Shown here: piece by piece, positions 17,879-26,740 of the stretch | Layout of the letters: each line of letters begins with the position of its first letter | How positions within the stretch are numbered: position 1 is the stretch's first letter | Assembly: GCA_020860645.1 (NCBI GenBank) | Contig: JAJBTX010000032.1 | Location: forward strand, 1-58,136 | Length of the DNA: 58,136 nucleotides | Reading direction: 5' to 3' | Source: Lachnospiraceae bacterium | Lineage (GTDB): Bacteria; Bacillota; Clostridia; Lachnospirales; Lachnospiraceae | Translations under genes and position numbers: made by a program | Notes under the pieces: generated by a model | The model's input: the letters and a program-made list of their open reading frames with translations, nothing else | Database searches by the model: none | Told to the model about the DNA's origin: nothing

Positions 17879-18559
17879 TTACTTTCCGAGCTTCGCCTTC
17901 AGAGCCGCGAGCTCGTCCTCCACCGCGGCGGTGCTGTTGTCATACTTCGCCGTCAGGTCCTTGATCGTCTCCGCCTCGGAATTCCCGTTCAGCTCCGCCA
18001 TGGCGTTCGCCTCGTCGAGCATACGGTCCGCCTTCTCCTCCATGCGCGCGAACGCGGACATCGTATTCGCCGCACCCTCCGCGGAAGCGCCGACCTTATT
18101 CACGCGGTCCTGCGTCTTCGCGACGGCGACCTTCGCCTTGATCGCCTCCTTGCGCGAATTCAGATCACTGATGTCGCGGCAGAGCTTGTCGTGCATCTCC
18201 TTCATCTTCACCGCGTTGTCATGAGCGACCGCATAGGCCTCAGTGAGCCCGACCTTCTTATTCTCGAGCTGCTGCTTTTTCGCGAGGAACTGACGCGCGT
18301 CGTCGTCATTGCCCGCGAGAACGGCCTTCTCCGCGTAGCTCTGCATGTTCGCGATCTCTTTCTCACACTCGTCGACCGCTCTTTTGCAACGCGTCTCCTC
18401 GGCCATCACAGAAGCTGTCTCGGCCTTCACCTTCGCCAGATCATTCTGCAGATCGCGCAGATACTGATCGATCATCTTCTCCGGGTCCTCCGCTTTGTCC
18501 AGAAGCGCGTTCAGGTTCGCGGACATAATGTCACTGAATCTTTTTAAAATTCCCGCCAT
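17879..18559 (-). CDS. pspA: PspA/IM30 family membrane-associated protein
   Basis: The 226-residue protein is almost entirely alpha-helical coiled coil, with the N-terminal amphipathic start MAGILKRFSDIMSANLNALLDKAEDPEKMI typical of PspA/Vipp1/LiaH (ESCRT-III-like) proteins that bind stressed inner membranes and form rings or rods. The length equals the usual PspA. The RBS AGGAGG precedes the ATG, and a separate promoter lies at 18597-18625, so it can be induced independently of the upstream gpsA. No pspF, liaRS or other psp gene is nearby. Its position next to phospholipid genes fits an envelope-maintenance role. Confidence 0.9.
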   Translation of the reverse strand: MAGILKRFSDIMSANLNALLDKAEDPEKMIDQYLRDLQNDLAKVKAETASVMAEETRCKRAVDECEKEIANMQSYAEKAVLAGNDDDARQFLAKKQQLENKKVGLTEAYAVAHDNAVKMKEMHDKLCRDISDLNSRKEAIKAKVAVAKTQDRVNKVGASAEGAANTMSAFARMEEKADRMLDEANAMAELNGNSEAETIKDLTAKYDNSTAAVEDELAALKAKLGK

Positions 18560-18596
18560 GTTCTTTTAACCTCCTGTTTTGTTAATCACTGCACTT

Positions 18597-18625
18597 AGTA
18601 TAATACACTTTACCCCTGTTGTCAC
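18597..18625 (-). promoter_or_regulatory. Promoter of pspA
   Basis: GTGACA, a 17-base spacer and TATACT on the minus strand, between the gpsA stop and the pspA RBS. Alternative -10 registers exist one or two bases away. Confidence 0.6.
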
Positions 18626-18634
18626 GTGAAAAAC

Positions 18635-19645
18635 TTATGTCCACGGCAGCTGCGGGTGCTCGATCTTGCGGTCGCGCAGCATCAGCTCCGTGAGCGCCTC
18701 CTTCGCGGTCTTCCCCTCGAAGAGCACCGCGTTGACTTCCTTTACGATCGGCATGTCAATGTCGTATTTCTGCGCAAGCGTCATCGCGGCTTTCGCTGAG
18801 TACACGCCCTCGACGACCATCTGCACCTCGTCCATCGCTTCCTGCATGGTCTTTCCCTGGCCGATCAGGAAACCTGCCTTGCGGTTGCGGCTGTGCACGG
18901 AGGCACAGGTCACGATCAGATCGCCGATACCGGTCAGGCCATAGAAGGTCTCAGCGCGTCCTCCCATCGCGATACCGAGACGCGCCATCTCCGCGATGCC
19001 GCGCGTGATCAGCGCAGCCTTGGTGTTGTCGCCACAGCCCAGGCCGTCCGCCGCGCCCGCCGCGAGCGCGACGACGTTTTTAAGCGCACCGCCCAGCTCG
19101 ATGCCGAGCATATCCGGGCTCGTGTACACGCGAAAGGTCTCGCTCATGAAAACATTCTGAATATATTCCGCGGTTTTCCGATCCTTCGCCCCGGCGACGA
19201 CGGTCGTGGGAATATCCCTGCCAACCTCCTCCGCGTGGCTCGGTCCCGAGAGCACCGCCGCGTTCGCCTGCGGGATCTCCTGCTCAATAATATCTGTCAG
19301 GATCATAAGGGAGCTCTCCTCTATACCCTTCGCGACATTTACAATAATCTGTCCCTCCGCGACGAAGGGCGCCATGCTGTGTGAGGTGCTTCTCGTATAG
19401 ACGGAAGGCACCGCCAGTACAAGCAGCTCCTTTCCCTGCACCGCGCTCATGAGATCCGTCGTGTAGACGATCGACTCCGGCAGCTTCACCCCGGGGAGCT
19501 TGCTCGTATGCTCGTGCTCCTCCCACAGCATGCGGATCTCTTCCTCCACGATGGACCAGACCGTCACCTCGTGTCCCTTATTGGCCAGAAGCCGGGAAAT
19601 CGCGGTTCCCCAGCTGCCCGCTCCGATTACTCCGATTTTTGCCAT
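18635..19645 (-). CDS. gpsA: Glycerol-3-phosphate dehydrogenase [NAD(P)+]
   Basis: GpsA reduces dihydroxyacetone phosphate to sn-glycerol 3-phosphate, the backbone for phospholipids. The 336-residue protein has the N-terminal dinucleotide-binding motif IGVIGAGSWGTAISRLLANKG (residues 3 on), the catalytic lysine context GGALKNVVALAAGAADGLG and the NTKAALITRG substrate site. It follows plsY, which uses its product, by 5 bases. AAAGGGG lies at the expected distance upstream. No anomaly is seen. Confidence 0.95.
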   Translation of the reverse strand: MAKIGVIGAGSWGTAISRLLANKGHEVTVWSIVEEEIRMLWEEHEHTSKLPGVKLPESIVYTTDLMSAVQGKELLVLAVPSVYTRSTSHSMAPFVAEGQIIVNVAKGIEESSLMILTDIIEQEIPQANAAVLSGPSHAEEVGRDIPTTVVAGAKDRKTAEYIQNVFMSETFRVYTSPDMLGIELGGALKNVVALAAGAADGLGCGDNTKAALITRGIAEMARLGIAMGGRAETFYGLTGIGDLIVTCASVHSRNRKAGFLIGQGKTMQEAMDEVQMVVEGVYSAKAAMTLAQKYDIDMPIVKEVNAVLFEGKTAKEALTELMLRDRKIEHPQLPWT

Positions 19646-19650
19646 AACGT

Positions 19651-20298
19651 CTATCCCCTTTCATCCTTTTTCTGGAAGACCTTACTCTCTGTCCCGTTCA
19701 GAAGCCGCCCGATATTTTTCCTGTGGCGCCAGATCGCCATGGCGCACAGCGCGGCTGCCAGTATATAAAATTCGATCCGGTGCGGCTGATCCATCCCGTA
19801 GTAGCCCCTCTGTCCAAGCACAACCAGCATAACCACCAGCTCAATCTCCACAATGATCGAGCCGAGCGAGACATAGCGCGTGATCCCTGTCACCAGAAGA
19901 AAGGTGACCGCCTCACAGACGATCATGATCGGTCCGAGCGTCGCGATCAGCCCCGCCGTGCAGGCGACGCCCTTTCCGCCGCGGAAACCCAGATAACAGG
20001 GAAAATTATGGCCGAGAATCGCGCCCGCGGCCGCATAGAGCCGCAAAAGGGCAATGATGTCAGCATAAGTTTTCCCGAAAAGAAGCTGCACCGTCAGAAC
20101 CGCCAGGATCGTCTTGAGCACGTCGCCGAAAAAAACAATCAGTCCCGCCTTCTTGCCAAGCACGCGCAGCGCGTTGGTCGTGCCCGCGTTGCCGCTGCCG
20201 TACTCGCGGATATCGATGCCGTTCATGCGTCCATAGATATATGCCGTCTGGAACAGACCGAAGAGATATCCGATCGCCAGACACAGGATTCGTTCCAT
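19651..20298 (-). CDS. plsY: Glycerol-3-phosphate acyltransferase PlsY
   Basis: PlsY transfers an acyl group from acyl-phosphate to glycerol 3-phosphate at the membrane, making lysophosphatidic acid. The 215-residue protein has about five membrane helices and the three family motifs: GSGNAGTTNALRVLGKKAG, GHNFPCYLGFRGGKGVA and the last loop before the C-terminal helix. The acyl-phosphate is made by PlsX (52868-53890, also in this window). It lies 2 bases after der and 5 bases before gpsA, so these three are one operon. Confidence 0.95.
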   Translation of the reverse strand: MERILCLAIGYLFGLFQTAYIYGRMNGIDIREYGSGNAGTTNALRVLGKKAGLIVFFGDVLKTILAVLTVQLLFGKTYADIIALLRLYAAAGAILGHNFPCYLGFRGGKGVACTAGLIATLGPIMIVCEAVTFLLVTGITRYVSLGSIIVEIELVVMLVVLGQRGYYGMDQPHRIEFYILAAALCAMAIWRHRKNIGRLLNGTESKVFQKKDERG

Positions 20299-20300
20299 CT

Positions 20301-21626
20301 TTAACTCTTTTCCTTCCTCTCGTGTATGATAAATTTCAGCGAAGTCCCGCCAAAGCCGAAGGCCTCGCGCAGTTTGTTTTCCAGGTAACGCACATAGGAG
20401 AAGTGCATCAGCTCCTTATCGTTCACAAAGGCCACAAAGGTCGGCGGCTTCACAGCCACCTGCGTCACGTAGTAGATCTTGAGCCGCTTTCCCTTGTCCG
20501 AGGGCGGCTGCTGCAGCGCGGTCGCCTCGCCGATGATCTCGTTGAGCACACCGGTCTGTACGCGCAGCGTCTGGTTCGCGATCACGCGGTCGACGGTCTC
20601 GAAGAGCTTCGGCAGCCGCTGCCCGCTGAGCGCGGAGATAAAGAGAATCTCCGCATAGGGAATGAAGGAGAGAATCTCACGGATCCGTTTTGTGTATTCC
20701 CTGACGGTCTTCTCCGTCTTCTCCACCGCGTCCCACTTGTTAACCGCGATAATAATGCCCTTGCCGCGCTCATGGGCGATACCGGCGATCTTCGCGTCCT
20801 GTTCGGTCACGCCCTCCGTCGCGTCGATGACGACGACCACAACGTCGGCGCGCTCCACCGCGCTCACCGCGCGGATAATGCTGTAGCGCTCCAGATCTTC
20901 TTTGATCTTATTCTTGCGCCGCAGACCCGCCGTATCGATAAAGACATACGCTCTCCCATCGTAGCGGACTTCCGTATCAATGGCGTCGCGCGTTGTCCCG
21001 GCAACGTCAGAGACAATCAACCGGTTCTTGCCGGTCAGGCGATTGATGAGCGAGGACTTGCCGACATTCGGCTTGCCGACGATCGCGATCTTCGGGCGAT
21101 CGTCCGCTTCCGCCTCTCCGGACCCTTCCGGGAAATATTTCACCACCTCGTCCAGCATGTCGCCGATGCCGAGCTGCGAGGCCGCGGAGACCGGCACGGG
21201 ATCGCCGATGCCGAGATTGTAGAACTCGTATACGTCCGCCATGAATTTCTGAAAGCTGTCGACCTTATTTACCACGAGAACGACCGGCTTATGCGAGCGC
21301 CGCAGCAGCTCTGCCACCTTGAAATCGGCGTCCTGCAGCCCCTGGCGTACGTCCACCAGGAAAATAATCACATCCGCCGTATCGATCGCGATCTGCGCCT
21401 GCTCGCGCATCTGCGAGAGGATGACGTCGCGGCTGTCCGGCTCGATACCGCCGGTGTCGATCAGCGTAAAATCATAATTAAGCCAGCTCACATCCGTGTA
21501 GATACGGTCGCGGGTCACGCCCGGCGTATCCTTTATAATTGCAATATTCTGCTTCGCCAGGGCGTTGAACAGCGTGGACTTTCCCACGTTCGGCCGCCCG
21601 ACGATCGCAACAATCGGTTTACTCAT
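20301..21626 (-). CDS. der: Ribosome-assembly GTPase Der (EngA)
   Basis: Der is a tandem GTPase needed for 50S subunit assembly. The 441-residue protein has two G domains ([16 protein letters not shown] at the N-terminus and [16 protein letters not shown] near residue 180), each with NKxD motifs (VNKVDS, VNKWDA), and a C-terminal KH-like domain ending in [10 protein letters not shown]. Of two adjacent ATG codons the second (21626) is better placed after AGAGGG. It lies 12 bases after the DUF512 gene and directly before plsY. Confidence 0.95.
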   Translation of the reverse strand: MSKPIVAIVGRPNVGKSTLFNALAKQNIAIIKDTPGVTRDRIYTDVSWLNYDFTLIDTGGIEPDSRDVILSQMREQAQIAIDTADVIIFLVDVRQGLQDADFKVAELLRRSHKPVVLVVNKVDSFQKFMADVYEFYNLGIGDPVPVSAASQLGIGDMLDEVVKYFPEGSGEAEADDRPKIAIVGKPNVGKSSLINRLTGKNRLIVSDVAGTTRDAIDTEVRYDGRAYVFIDTAGLRRKNKIKEDLERYSIIRAVSAVERADVVVVVIDATEGVTEQDAKIAGIAHERGKGIIIAVNKWDAVEKTEKTVREYTKRIREILSFIPYAEILFISALSGQRLPKLFETVDRVIANQTLRVQTGVLNEIIGEATALQQPPSDKGKRLKIYYVTQVAVKPPTFVAFVNDKELMHFSYVRYLENKLREAFGFGGTSLKFIIHERKEKS

Positions 21627-21641
21627 CATTTCCCTCTTCTT

Positions 21642-22949
21642 CTAATCTTCTTCCAGCACACTTCTCACGAAATCATTTCCGCTTGATTCTACTATGGAAA
21701 GCTTCGTTTGTAAAGCGCTTTCGACCTGCTCCGCCGTCACGTCGTCGAGGAATACATTCTCCCCGTCCTTCATCATATTCTCCGTAATCAGCAGCCGGTC
21801 GCCGAAGACCTTTCCCGTGAGCTGCCGGATCAGGTTCCCTCCGGTGACAAGTCCCGCCACCGTGATCTGTTCTCCAAAGAAATCATTGTGAATCGGTGTA
21901 ACCTGAACGCGCAGGTTCGGATATTTCTCCTGTATCCGGGCGATATGCCGCGCAAGCAGCGGCGCGGCCAGCTCTCCGGTCGCAATCGTCAGGCGGCGCT
22001 CCCGCGTATCGCCCTCGCGGTCTGCAAGCGCGGCGCGCACCTCTTCCTCCAGCAGGCGCGCCATGCCGACTCCGTTTTCAAGCTGCAGATAGCCGTCATA
22101 ACAGTCCTCCTCCGGGAAGGGCTGCTCCGCGAGAAGATACCACTCGTCGCCCGCATGAATGAAATGCGTGCCGTATTCCTCGTAGAAACGCTCCTGCCAG
22201 CGGTGAATGCACGCGAGCACCTCGCAGGCATCCTCCTTTGTGAAGGCTGTGAGCGGATACAGGCCGTCGCGGTGGCGGGTCAGGCCGACCGGCACGACCG
22301 AGACGCTCTGGAGCTGTGGCATCAGCGCGCTTAAGTCGCGGATCGAGCGTTCGAGCTCCTCGCCGTCGTTTACATTCTTGCAGAGCACGATCTGCCCGTT
22401 CATGAGAATCCCGGCGTCCTTCAGCCGCCGCACCTTCTCCATAATATCCCCGGCGAAGCGGTTGCGCAGCATGCGGCAGCGCAGCTGGGGATTCGTCGTC
22501 TGAAACGAGATATTGATCGGGGAGAGTTTGTAATAAATAATCCGGTCCAGCTCATGCTCGCCCATATTCGTCAGCGTCAGATAATTTCCCTGTAGAAAGG
22601 AAAGACGCGAATCGTCATCCTTAAAATAGAGCGTGTCCCGCATGCCCTTCGGCAGCTGGTCGATGAAGCAGAAAATGCATTTGTTACGGCAGGAACGGTA
22701 GGCGTCCATCAGCCCGTTCTCAAACTCGAGCCCTAAGTCCTCCCCGTACTCCTTCTCGATCTCATACTCCCACTCCTCGCCGTCCGCACTGCGGACGAGC
22801 ACGACGATCTCCTCGTCGCTGATCAGATAGCGATAGTCAAAGACGTCCTCCGGCGTCTGTCCGTTGACGGACAAAAGCACGTCGCCCGGTCTGATCTCCA
22901 GCTCTGCGGCGATGCTCCCCGGCGCGACGGCGCGTATGATGTGTTCCAT
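21642..22949 (-). CDS. DUF512 radical SAM protein with N-terminal PDZ-like domain
   Basis: The 435-residue protein starts with a short PDZ-like domain (residues 1-50, including LEIRPGDVLLSVNGQTP), followed by an Fe-S motif CRNKCIFCFIDQLPKGMR (CxxxCxxC) and a DUF512 C-terminal domain. This family is widespread in Clostridia and Cyanobacteria and almost always lies next to der. The reaction is unknown; the Fe-S motif and barrel-like middle suggest radical SAM chemistry or Fe-S cluster handling. The ATG follows GGAAAGG, and its own promoter lies just upstream. It is the first gene of the der-plsY-gpsA operon. Confidence 0.85.
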   Translation of the reverse strand: MEHIIRAVAPGSIAAELEIRPGDVLLSVNGQTPEDVFDYRYLISDEEIVVLVRSADGEEWEYEIEKEYGEDLGLEFENGLMDAYRSCRNKCIFCFIDQLPKGMRDTLYFKDDDSRLSFLQGNYLTLTNMGEHELDRIIYYKLSPINISFQTTNPQLRCRMLRNRFAGDIMEKVRRLKDAGILMNGQIVLCKNVNDGEELERSIRDLSALMPQLQSVSVVPVGLTRHRDGLYPLTAFTKEDACEVLACIHRWQERFYEEYGTHFIHAGDEWYLLAEQPFPEEDCYDGYLQLENGVGMARLLEEEVRAALADREGDTRERRLTIATGELAAPLLARHIARIQEKYPNLRVQVTPIHNDFFGEQITVAGLVTGGNLIRQLTGKVFGDRLLITENMMKDGENVFLDDVTAEQVESALQTKLSIVESSGNDFVRSVLEED

Positions 22950-22969
22950 GGCTACTTCCTTTCCAATAC

Positions 22970-22998
22970 ACTATACAGGATTTTTGCGCGAATTACAA
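22970..22998 (-). promoter_or_regulatory. Promoter of the DUF512-der-plsY-gpsA operon
   Basis: TTGTAA, a 17-base spacer and TATAGT on the minus strand, 21 bases before the start codon of the DUF512 gene. It lies back-to-back with the prs promoter. Confidence 0.55.
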
Positions 22999-23006
22999 AT
23001 ATTAAG

Positions 23007-23036
23007 TTGACGGTCTGCGCGCGTAAATGGTATAAC
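23007..23036 (+). promoter_or_regulatory. Promoter of prs
   Basis: TTGACG, an 18-base spacer and TATAAC on the plus strand, giving a leader of about 30 to 35 bases. Confidence 0.7.
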
Positions 23037-23074
23037 AAGGATAGATGAATTGTAAAAAATACCGGGGGATTCCT

Positions 23075-24238
23075 ATGACTGAAAATTATTACGAAAACGT
23101 ACTTCCCATCGCACCTCTGAAGATCGCCGCCCTGGAAGGCTGCCAGGAGCTGGCGGCGCAGGTGGATAAATATCTCGTGGGCTTCCGCAGTGAGAGCCGG
23201 CAGGACTACCACGATCTGCCGAATTTCCGGGGCTACCTCGCAGACAGCTATCTTCTGCGCAACGCCTGTCCCCGCTTCGGCACCGGCGAGGCGAAGGGCA
23301 TTCTTTATGACTCTGTCCACGGCGTGGACCTGTTTATTCTGGCGGATATCACAAACTACAGCCCGACCTACACGGTCTGCGGACATGAAAACCACATGTC
23401 TCCCGACGACCATTACCAGAATATCAAGCGGATCATCTCCGCGGCGAACGGCAAGGCCAGACGCATTAACGTGGTCATGCCCTTCCTGTATGAGAGCCGC
23501 CAGCACAAGCGCAAAGGCCGCGAATCTCTGGACTGCGCCTTCATGCTTGAAGAGCTGATCGACATGGGCGTGTCCAATATCATCACCTTCGACGCCCACG
23601 ACCCTCGCGTCTGCAACGCGATCCCGCTTCACGGTTTCGACAGCTTCAATCCTCCCTATCAGTTCATCAAGGCGCTGAACAAATCCGCGCCCGACCTCGT
23701 GACGGACAAGGAGCACCTGATCGTGATCAGCCCGGACGAGGGCGCGATGGACCGTGCGGTCTACTTTGCGGGCGTGCTCGGCGTGGATATGGGCATGTTC
23801 TACAAGCGCCGTGATTATTCCGTCATCGTCGGCGGAAAGAACCCGATCGTGGCTCACGAATTTCTCGGGGACGACTTAAGCGGCAAGGACGTCGTCGTCA
23901 TCGACGACATGATCTCCTCGGGGGGAAGCATGCTGGACGTGGCGCGCCAGATCCGGGACCGCGGCGCGAAGCGCGTCTTCATCTGCGCGACCTTCGGCCT
24001 GTTCACGGACGGGCTGGACAAGTTTGATGAATATTATGAGAAGGGCTATATCAGCCAGGTCGTGACGACGAACCTGAACTACCGGACGCCGGAGCTGCTC
24101 TCCCGTCCCTGGTACACGGAGGCGAATATGACCAAGTTCCTGGCCGCCATCATCGACTGCATCAACCACGATGTGACGACCGAACACGTGGACGACCCGA
24201 CTGACCGCATCTACGCGCTGCTGGAAAGTCTGGAATGA
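23075..24238 (+). CDS. prs: Ribose-phosphate pyrophosphokinase, long form
   Basis: Prs makes PRPP from ribose 5-phosphate and ATP for nucleotide, His and Trp synthesis. The 387-residue protein is about 70 residues longer than the usual 310-320. INVVMPFLYESRQHKRKGRES matches the ATP loop region, FDAHDPRV the metal site, and VVVIDDMISSGGSMLDVA is the PRPP-binding loop. Residues 85-115 (DITNYSPTYTVCGHENHMSPDDHYQN) and the C-terminal third differ from the classical enzyme. The start at 23075 follows CGGGGGA; an earlier ATG at 23045 has no RBS. It is a lone plus-strand gene. Sequence alone does not tell whether this long form keeps ADP allostery. Confidence 0.85.
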   Translation: MTENYYENVLPIAPLKIAALEGCQELAAQVDKYLVGFRSESRQDYHDLPNFRGYLADSYLLRNACPRFGTGEAKGILYDSVHGVDLFILADITNYSPTYTVCGHENHMSPDDHYQNIKRIISAANGKARRINVVMPFLYESRQHKRKGRESLDCAFMLEELIDMGVSNIITFDAHDPRVCNAIPLHGFDSFNPPYQFIKALNKSAPDLVTDKEHLIVISPDEGAMDRAVYFAGVLGVDMGMFYKRRDYSVIVGGKNPIVAHEFLGDDLSGKDVVVIDDMISSGGSMLDVARQIRDRGAKRVFICATFGLFTDGLDKFDEYYEKGYISQVVTTNLNYRTPELLSRPWYTEANMTKFLAAIIDCINHDVTTEHVDDPTDRIYALLESLE

Positions 24239-24247
24239 TACCGGCGC

Positions 24248-24298
24248 AGAATTCCGCTCACATTTCGCAACATGTGGAAAACGAAGGGGCGGAATTCT
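24248..24298. terminator. Inverted repeat between convergent prs and yfiH
   Basis: AGAATTCCGC (24248-24257) and GCGGAATTCT (24289-24298) are perfectly complementary. The 31-base loop and lack of a clear U-run make this a weak terminator candidate that could serve both strands. Confidence 0.4.
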
Positions 24299-25139
24299 AC
24301 AACAGTTGTAAAAAAGCTCCCAGATTTCCTCTTCTTCCGCCGCTCGCACGATGGGAGAATAAGTACTGCGGATTACAGCAGGTACATAAGTTTGTCACCG
24401 CAAGGTGCTCTTTCCGGATTCCCGCCGTGAGGAGCACTTTTTCATTTGCCCTCCAGAGGTTCAGCTGGTATTTTCTGTTCTCTTTCTGATACAGCATGCG
24501 TGTGTCCGCGTCCCGGCCGAATTCCTGCCGGAACTGCGACGCAACATCCTCGCTGACCTCATAGCAGTCCTGACAGATCGAGGGATCGATGGCGACAATC
24601 ACGTCGCCCGGCTCTGTCCCGAATTCCTCCCGCATCCGCTGCAGCGTGACCGCGCCCATCCTGTGCACAGTCCCCTTCCAGCCGGAGTGAGAAAGTCCGA
24701 TCGCGCGGTGCACCGGGTCCACAAAGAACAGCGGCACACAGTCCGCGTAGAAGGTGGCGAGCGTAAGTCCCGGCACATCCGTGATCATCCCGTCGACGTC
24801 CGTATAGTCCTGTTCCCTCGTAAAACCTTTTCCGCGGTCAGCCTCCGTCACACGGCGCACGTTCGTCGTGTGCGTCTGGTCGGAGAGCACAAGGGAAGAA
24901 CAGTCGAAGCCGATGGCTGCGCCGATCCTGCGGAAATTTTCCCTGACGCGCTCCGGCTCGTCGCCTCTCGTGAAGCTGAGGTTCAGCGAGGAAAGATCAC
25001 CCTCGCTCACGCCGCCCAGCCGCGTAGAAAAGCCGTGCCGCACCAGATGCGTCTCCTCCAGATTGTCAAATACCAGAAAAGGCACGCCCTCTCGCTCACG
25101 CAGGGAAAGCGGGCCGTCCTCGCTCTTCCATTTCCACAT
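24297..25139 (-). CDS. yfiH: Laccase-domain purine nucleosidase / polyphenol oxidase family (YfiH/PgeF)
   Basis: The 280-residue protein is a member of the YfiH/YlmD family. It has the QTHTTNV, FYADCVPLFF (Cys ligand) and LSHSGWKGTVHRMG (His ligand) motifs and the ending GRRGN. Members have been shown to act on adenosine and other purine nucleosides or to edit peptidoglycan precursors (PgeF). The ATG at 25139 follows AGAGG; the longer in-frame reading overlaps yraN. It lies 4 bases after yraN and ends close to the convergent prs. Confidence 0.85.
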   Translation of the reverse strand: MWKWKSEDGPLSLREREGVPFLVFDNLEETHLVRHGFSTRLGGVSEGDLSSLNLSFTRGDEPERVRENFRRIGAAIGFDCSSLVLSDQTHTTNVRRVTEADRGKGFTREQDYTDVDGMITDVPGLTLATFYADCVPLFFVDPVHRAIGLSHSGWKGTVHRMGAVTLQRMREEFGTEPGDVIVAIDPSICQDCYEVSEDVASQFRQEFGRDADTRMLYQKENRKYQLNLWRANEKVLLTAGIRKEHLAVTNLCTCCNPQYLFSHRASGGRRGNLGAFLQLL

Positions 25140-25143
25140 ATGT

Positions 25144-25497
25144 TTACCTCTGATACATAAATGCGTTTTCGATATGGCGGACCTCGCTCCCCAGCACGCT
25201 GACCACGTCAAAGCGGCAGGCATGCGACTCCCCGATATTCCTGCTATAACAATAATAAGCCGCCGTGCGGATAATTCTTCTCTGTTTCCGGAAATCCACA
25301 GCTTCCGCCGGATCGCCCAGACGCCCGTCGCTGCGGTACTTCACCTCGACGAACACCAGGCAGCTCCCGTCCAGCGCAATCAGGTCGATCTCCCCCTGTC
25401 GGCAGCGGTAATTGCGCGCCAGAATCTGATATCCCTTCTCCTCAAGGCAGCGCGCGGCCAGCTCCTCATACTTCGCTCCCACTCTGCGCCTGTTCAT
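25144..25497 (-). CDS. yraN: UPF0102 (YraN) endonuclease-fold protein
   Basis: The 117-residue protein has the YraN signature GAKYEELAARCLEEKGYQI and the nuclease-fold core GEIDLIALDG...VFVEVKYR (E, D, E-x-K arrangement of the PD-(D/E)xK type). Its exact cellular function is unsettled; the family is commonly linked to DNA uptake or repair by context. It is placed between rnhB (16 bases upstream) and yfiH, a common clostridial order. GGAGAT precedes the ATG. Confidence 0.9.
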   Translation of the reverse strand: MNRRRVGAKYEELAARCLEEKGYQILARNYRCRQGEIDLIALDGSCLVFVEVKYRSDGRLGDPAEAVDFRKQRRIIRTAAYYCYSRNIGESHACRFDVVSVLGSEVRHIENAFMYQR

Positions 25498-25513
25498 CCT
25501 TATCTCCTGTTCA

Positions 25514-26176
25514 CTACTCCCCGCAGATATTGCGGATGAAGCTTCTCCGGTGGAGTGGGCAGGGTCCGAGTTCTTTCAGCGCCGCAATGTGAGCCGCCGA
25601 GCCGTATCCCTTATTTGACGCAAAGAAATAACCCGGATATTTTACATCGAGCGCCTCCATCATGCGGTCCCGCGTCACCTTCGCGACGACGCTGGCCGCC
25701 GCGATCGAAAGACTCTTCGCATCGCCCTTGATAATCGGCACCTGCAGCTGCGGTAAGTCCGGGATCGTCACCGCGTCGTTCAGCAGCACGTCCGGCGTCG
25801 GCTCCAGCTTTCCGACCGCCTCGCGCATCGCTTCATAGGTCGCCTGCAGGATGTTAATCTCATCAATCCGCTCCTGGCTCACCACGCCGAGACCGACCGA
25901 CACCGCCTTCTCCATAATCTCATCGTAAAGAAGCTCCCGGCGCCGCGGCGTTAGCTTCTTGGAATCGTTCAGATAGAGAATCTGACAGTCCGCAGGCAGA
26001 ATCACCGCCCCCGCCACGACCGGACCGGCCAGCGGCCCGCGCCCGACCTCATCGATGCCGCAGATCACGCCGCGGGACGCATATTCACGCTCATAGACGC
26101 GCATCGCGTCCAGCCGCGCGAGCTCCGCCTCGAGCTTCTGCTGTCTTTTTATCTCGCGTTCTTCCTTTTTCGTCAT
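25514..26176 (-). CDS. rnhB: Ribonuclease HII
   Basis: RNase HII cuts RNA in RNA/DNA hybrids, including single embedded ribonucleotides. The 220-residue protein has the catalytic motif GIDEVGRGPLAGPVVAGAVI (Asp-Glu pair), LNDSKKLTPRRRE, and the later acidic LLNDAV and KGDAKSLSIAAASVVAKVTRD motifs. A GTG codon lies one codon earlier, but the ATG at 26176 has GAGG at 8 bases and shares one base with the TGA stop of the signal peptidase gene (TGATG), so translation is coupled. The N-terminus has about 35 additional residues, rich in Lys and Glu. Confidence 0.95.
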   Translation of the reverse strand: MTKKEEREIKRQQKLEAELARLDAMRVYEREYASRGVICGIDEVGRGPLAGPVVAGAVILPADCQILYLNDSKKLTPRRRELLYDEIMEKAVSVGLGVVSQERIDEINILQATYEAMREAVGKLEPTPDVLLNDAVTIPDLPQLQVPIIKGDAKSLSIAAASVVAKVTRDRMMEALDVKYPGYFFASNKGYGSAAHIAALKELGPCPLHRRSFIRNICGE

Positions 26177-26739
26177 CACTGGTGCCTCAGTATTCCAAAC
26201 TTCGAGAGCGGCCAGATCCGGATGAAGGCCCTCCCGATGATCTCGTCGCGGCTGATCACGCCGACACTCGGATCGCGACTGTCGGTGCTGTCGTTCCGAT
26301 TGTCCCCCAACACGAAATACTCGTCCTCGCCGAGTGTAATCGGAGCCGCGGCGAGCCCGGCGTTTTTGATCACCTCACGCCCGTAGGATTCCTCGAGCAC
26401 CTGCCCGTCTATGTAGATCGTGCCGTCCACGATCTGTACCGTCTCGCCCGGAAGGCCGATGATGCGCTTGATAAAGTACGTATCCTCCTCATAACGATAG
26501 GGGAATACGATGATATCAAAACGCTGCGGATCCGAAAAGCGATAGGTCAGCTTATCCACAATCAGATTGTCGCCGTCGCTCAGGGTATTCTCCATGGAAC
26601 TTCCGCTCACATAGGTGCGCTGTCCCACAAAATGAATGATCAGGAAGGTGGCAAGCACCACCGCCGCCACGTAGATCACAAAGCTCAGGATCTCCCTGAC
26701 GACGCCCCTCTCCTCTTTTTCCTTTTTCTTTTTCGCCAT
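26176..26739 (-). CDS. lepB: Signal peptidase I (active paralogue)
   Basis: The 187-residue type I signal peptidase has one N-terminal membrane helix (about residues 16-37) and the catalytic dyad: Ser48 in VSGSSMENTLSDGD and Lys91 in TYFIKRIIGLPGE. Box E is GDNRNDSTDSR. It removes signal peptides of exported proteins on the outer face of the membrane. It lies 1 base after rbgA and overlaps rnhB by 1 base. A second paralogue upstream of rbgA (27609) lacks both catalytic residues, so this copy must supply the activity of the pair. Confidence 0.95.
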   Translation of the reverse strand: MAKKKKEKEERGVVREILSFVIYVAAVVLATFLIIHFVGQRTYVSGSSMENTLSDGDNLIVDKLTYRFSDPQRFDIIVFPYRYEEDTYFIKRIIGLPGETVQIVDGTIYIDGQVLEESYGREVIKNAGLAAAPITLGEDEYFVLGDNRNDSTDSRDPSVGVISRDEIIGRAFIRIWPLSKFGILRHQ

Positions 26740-26740
26740 T

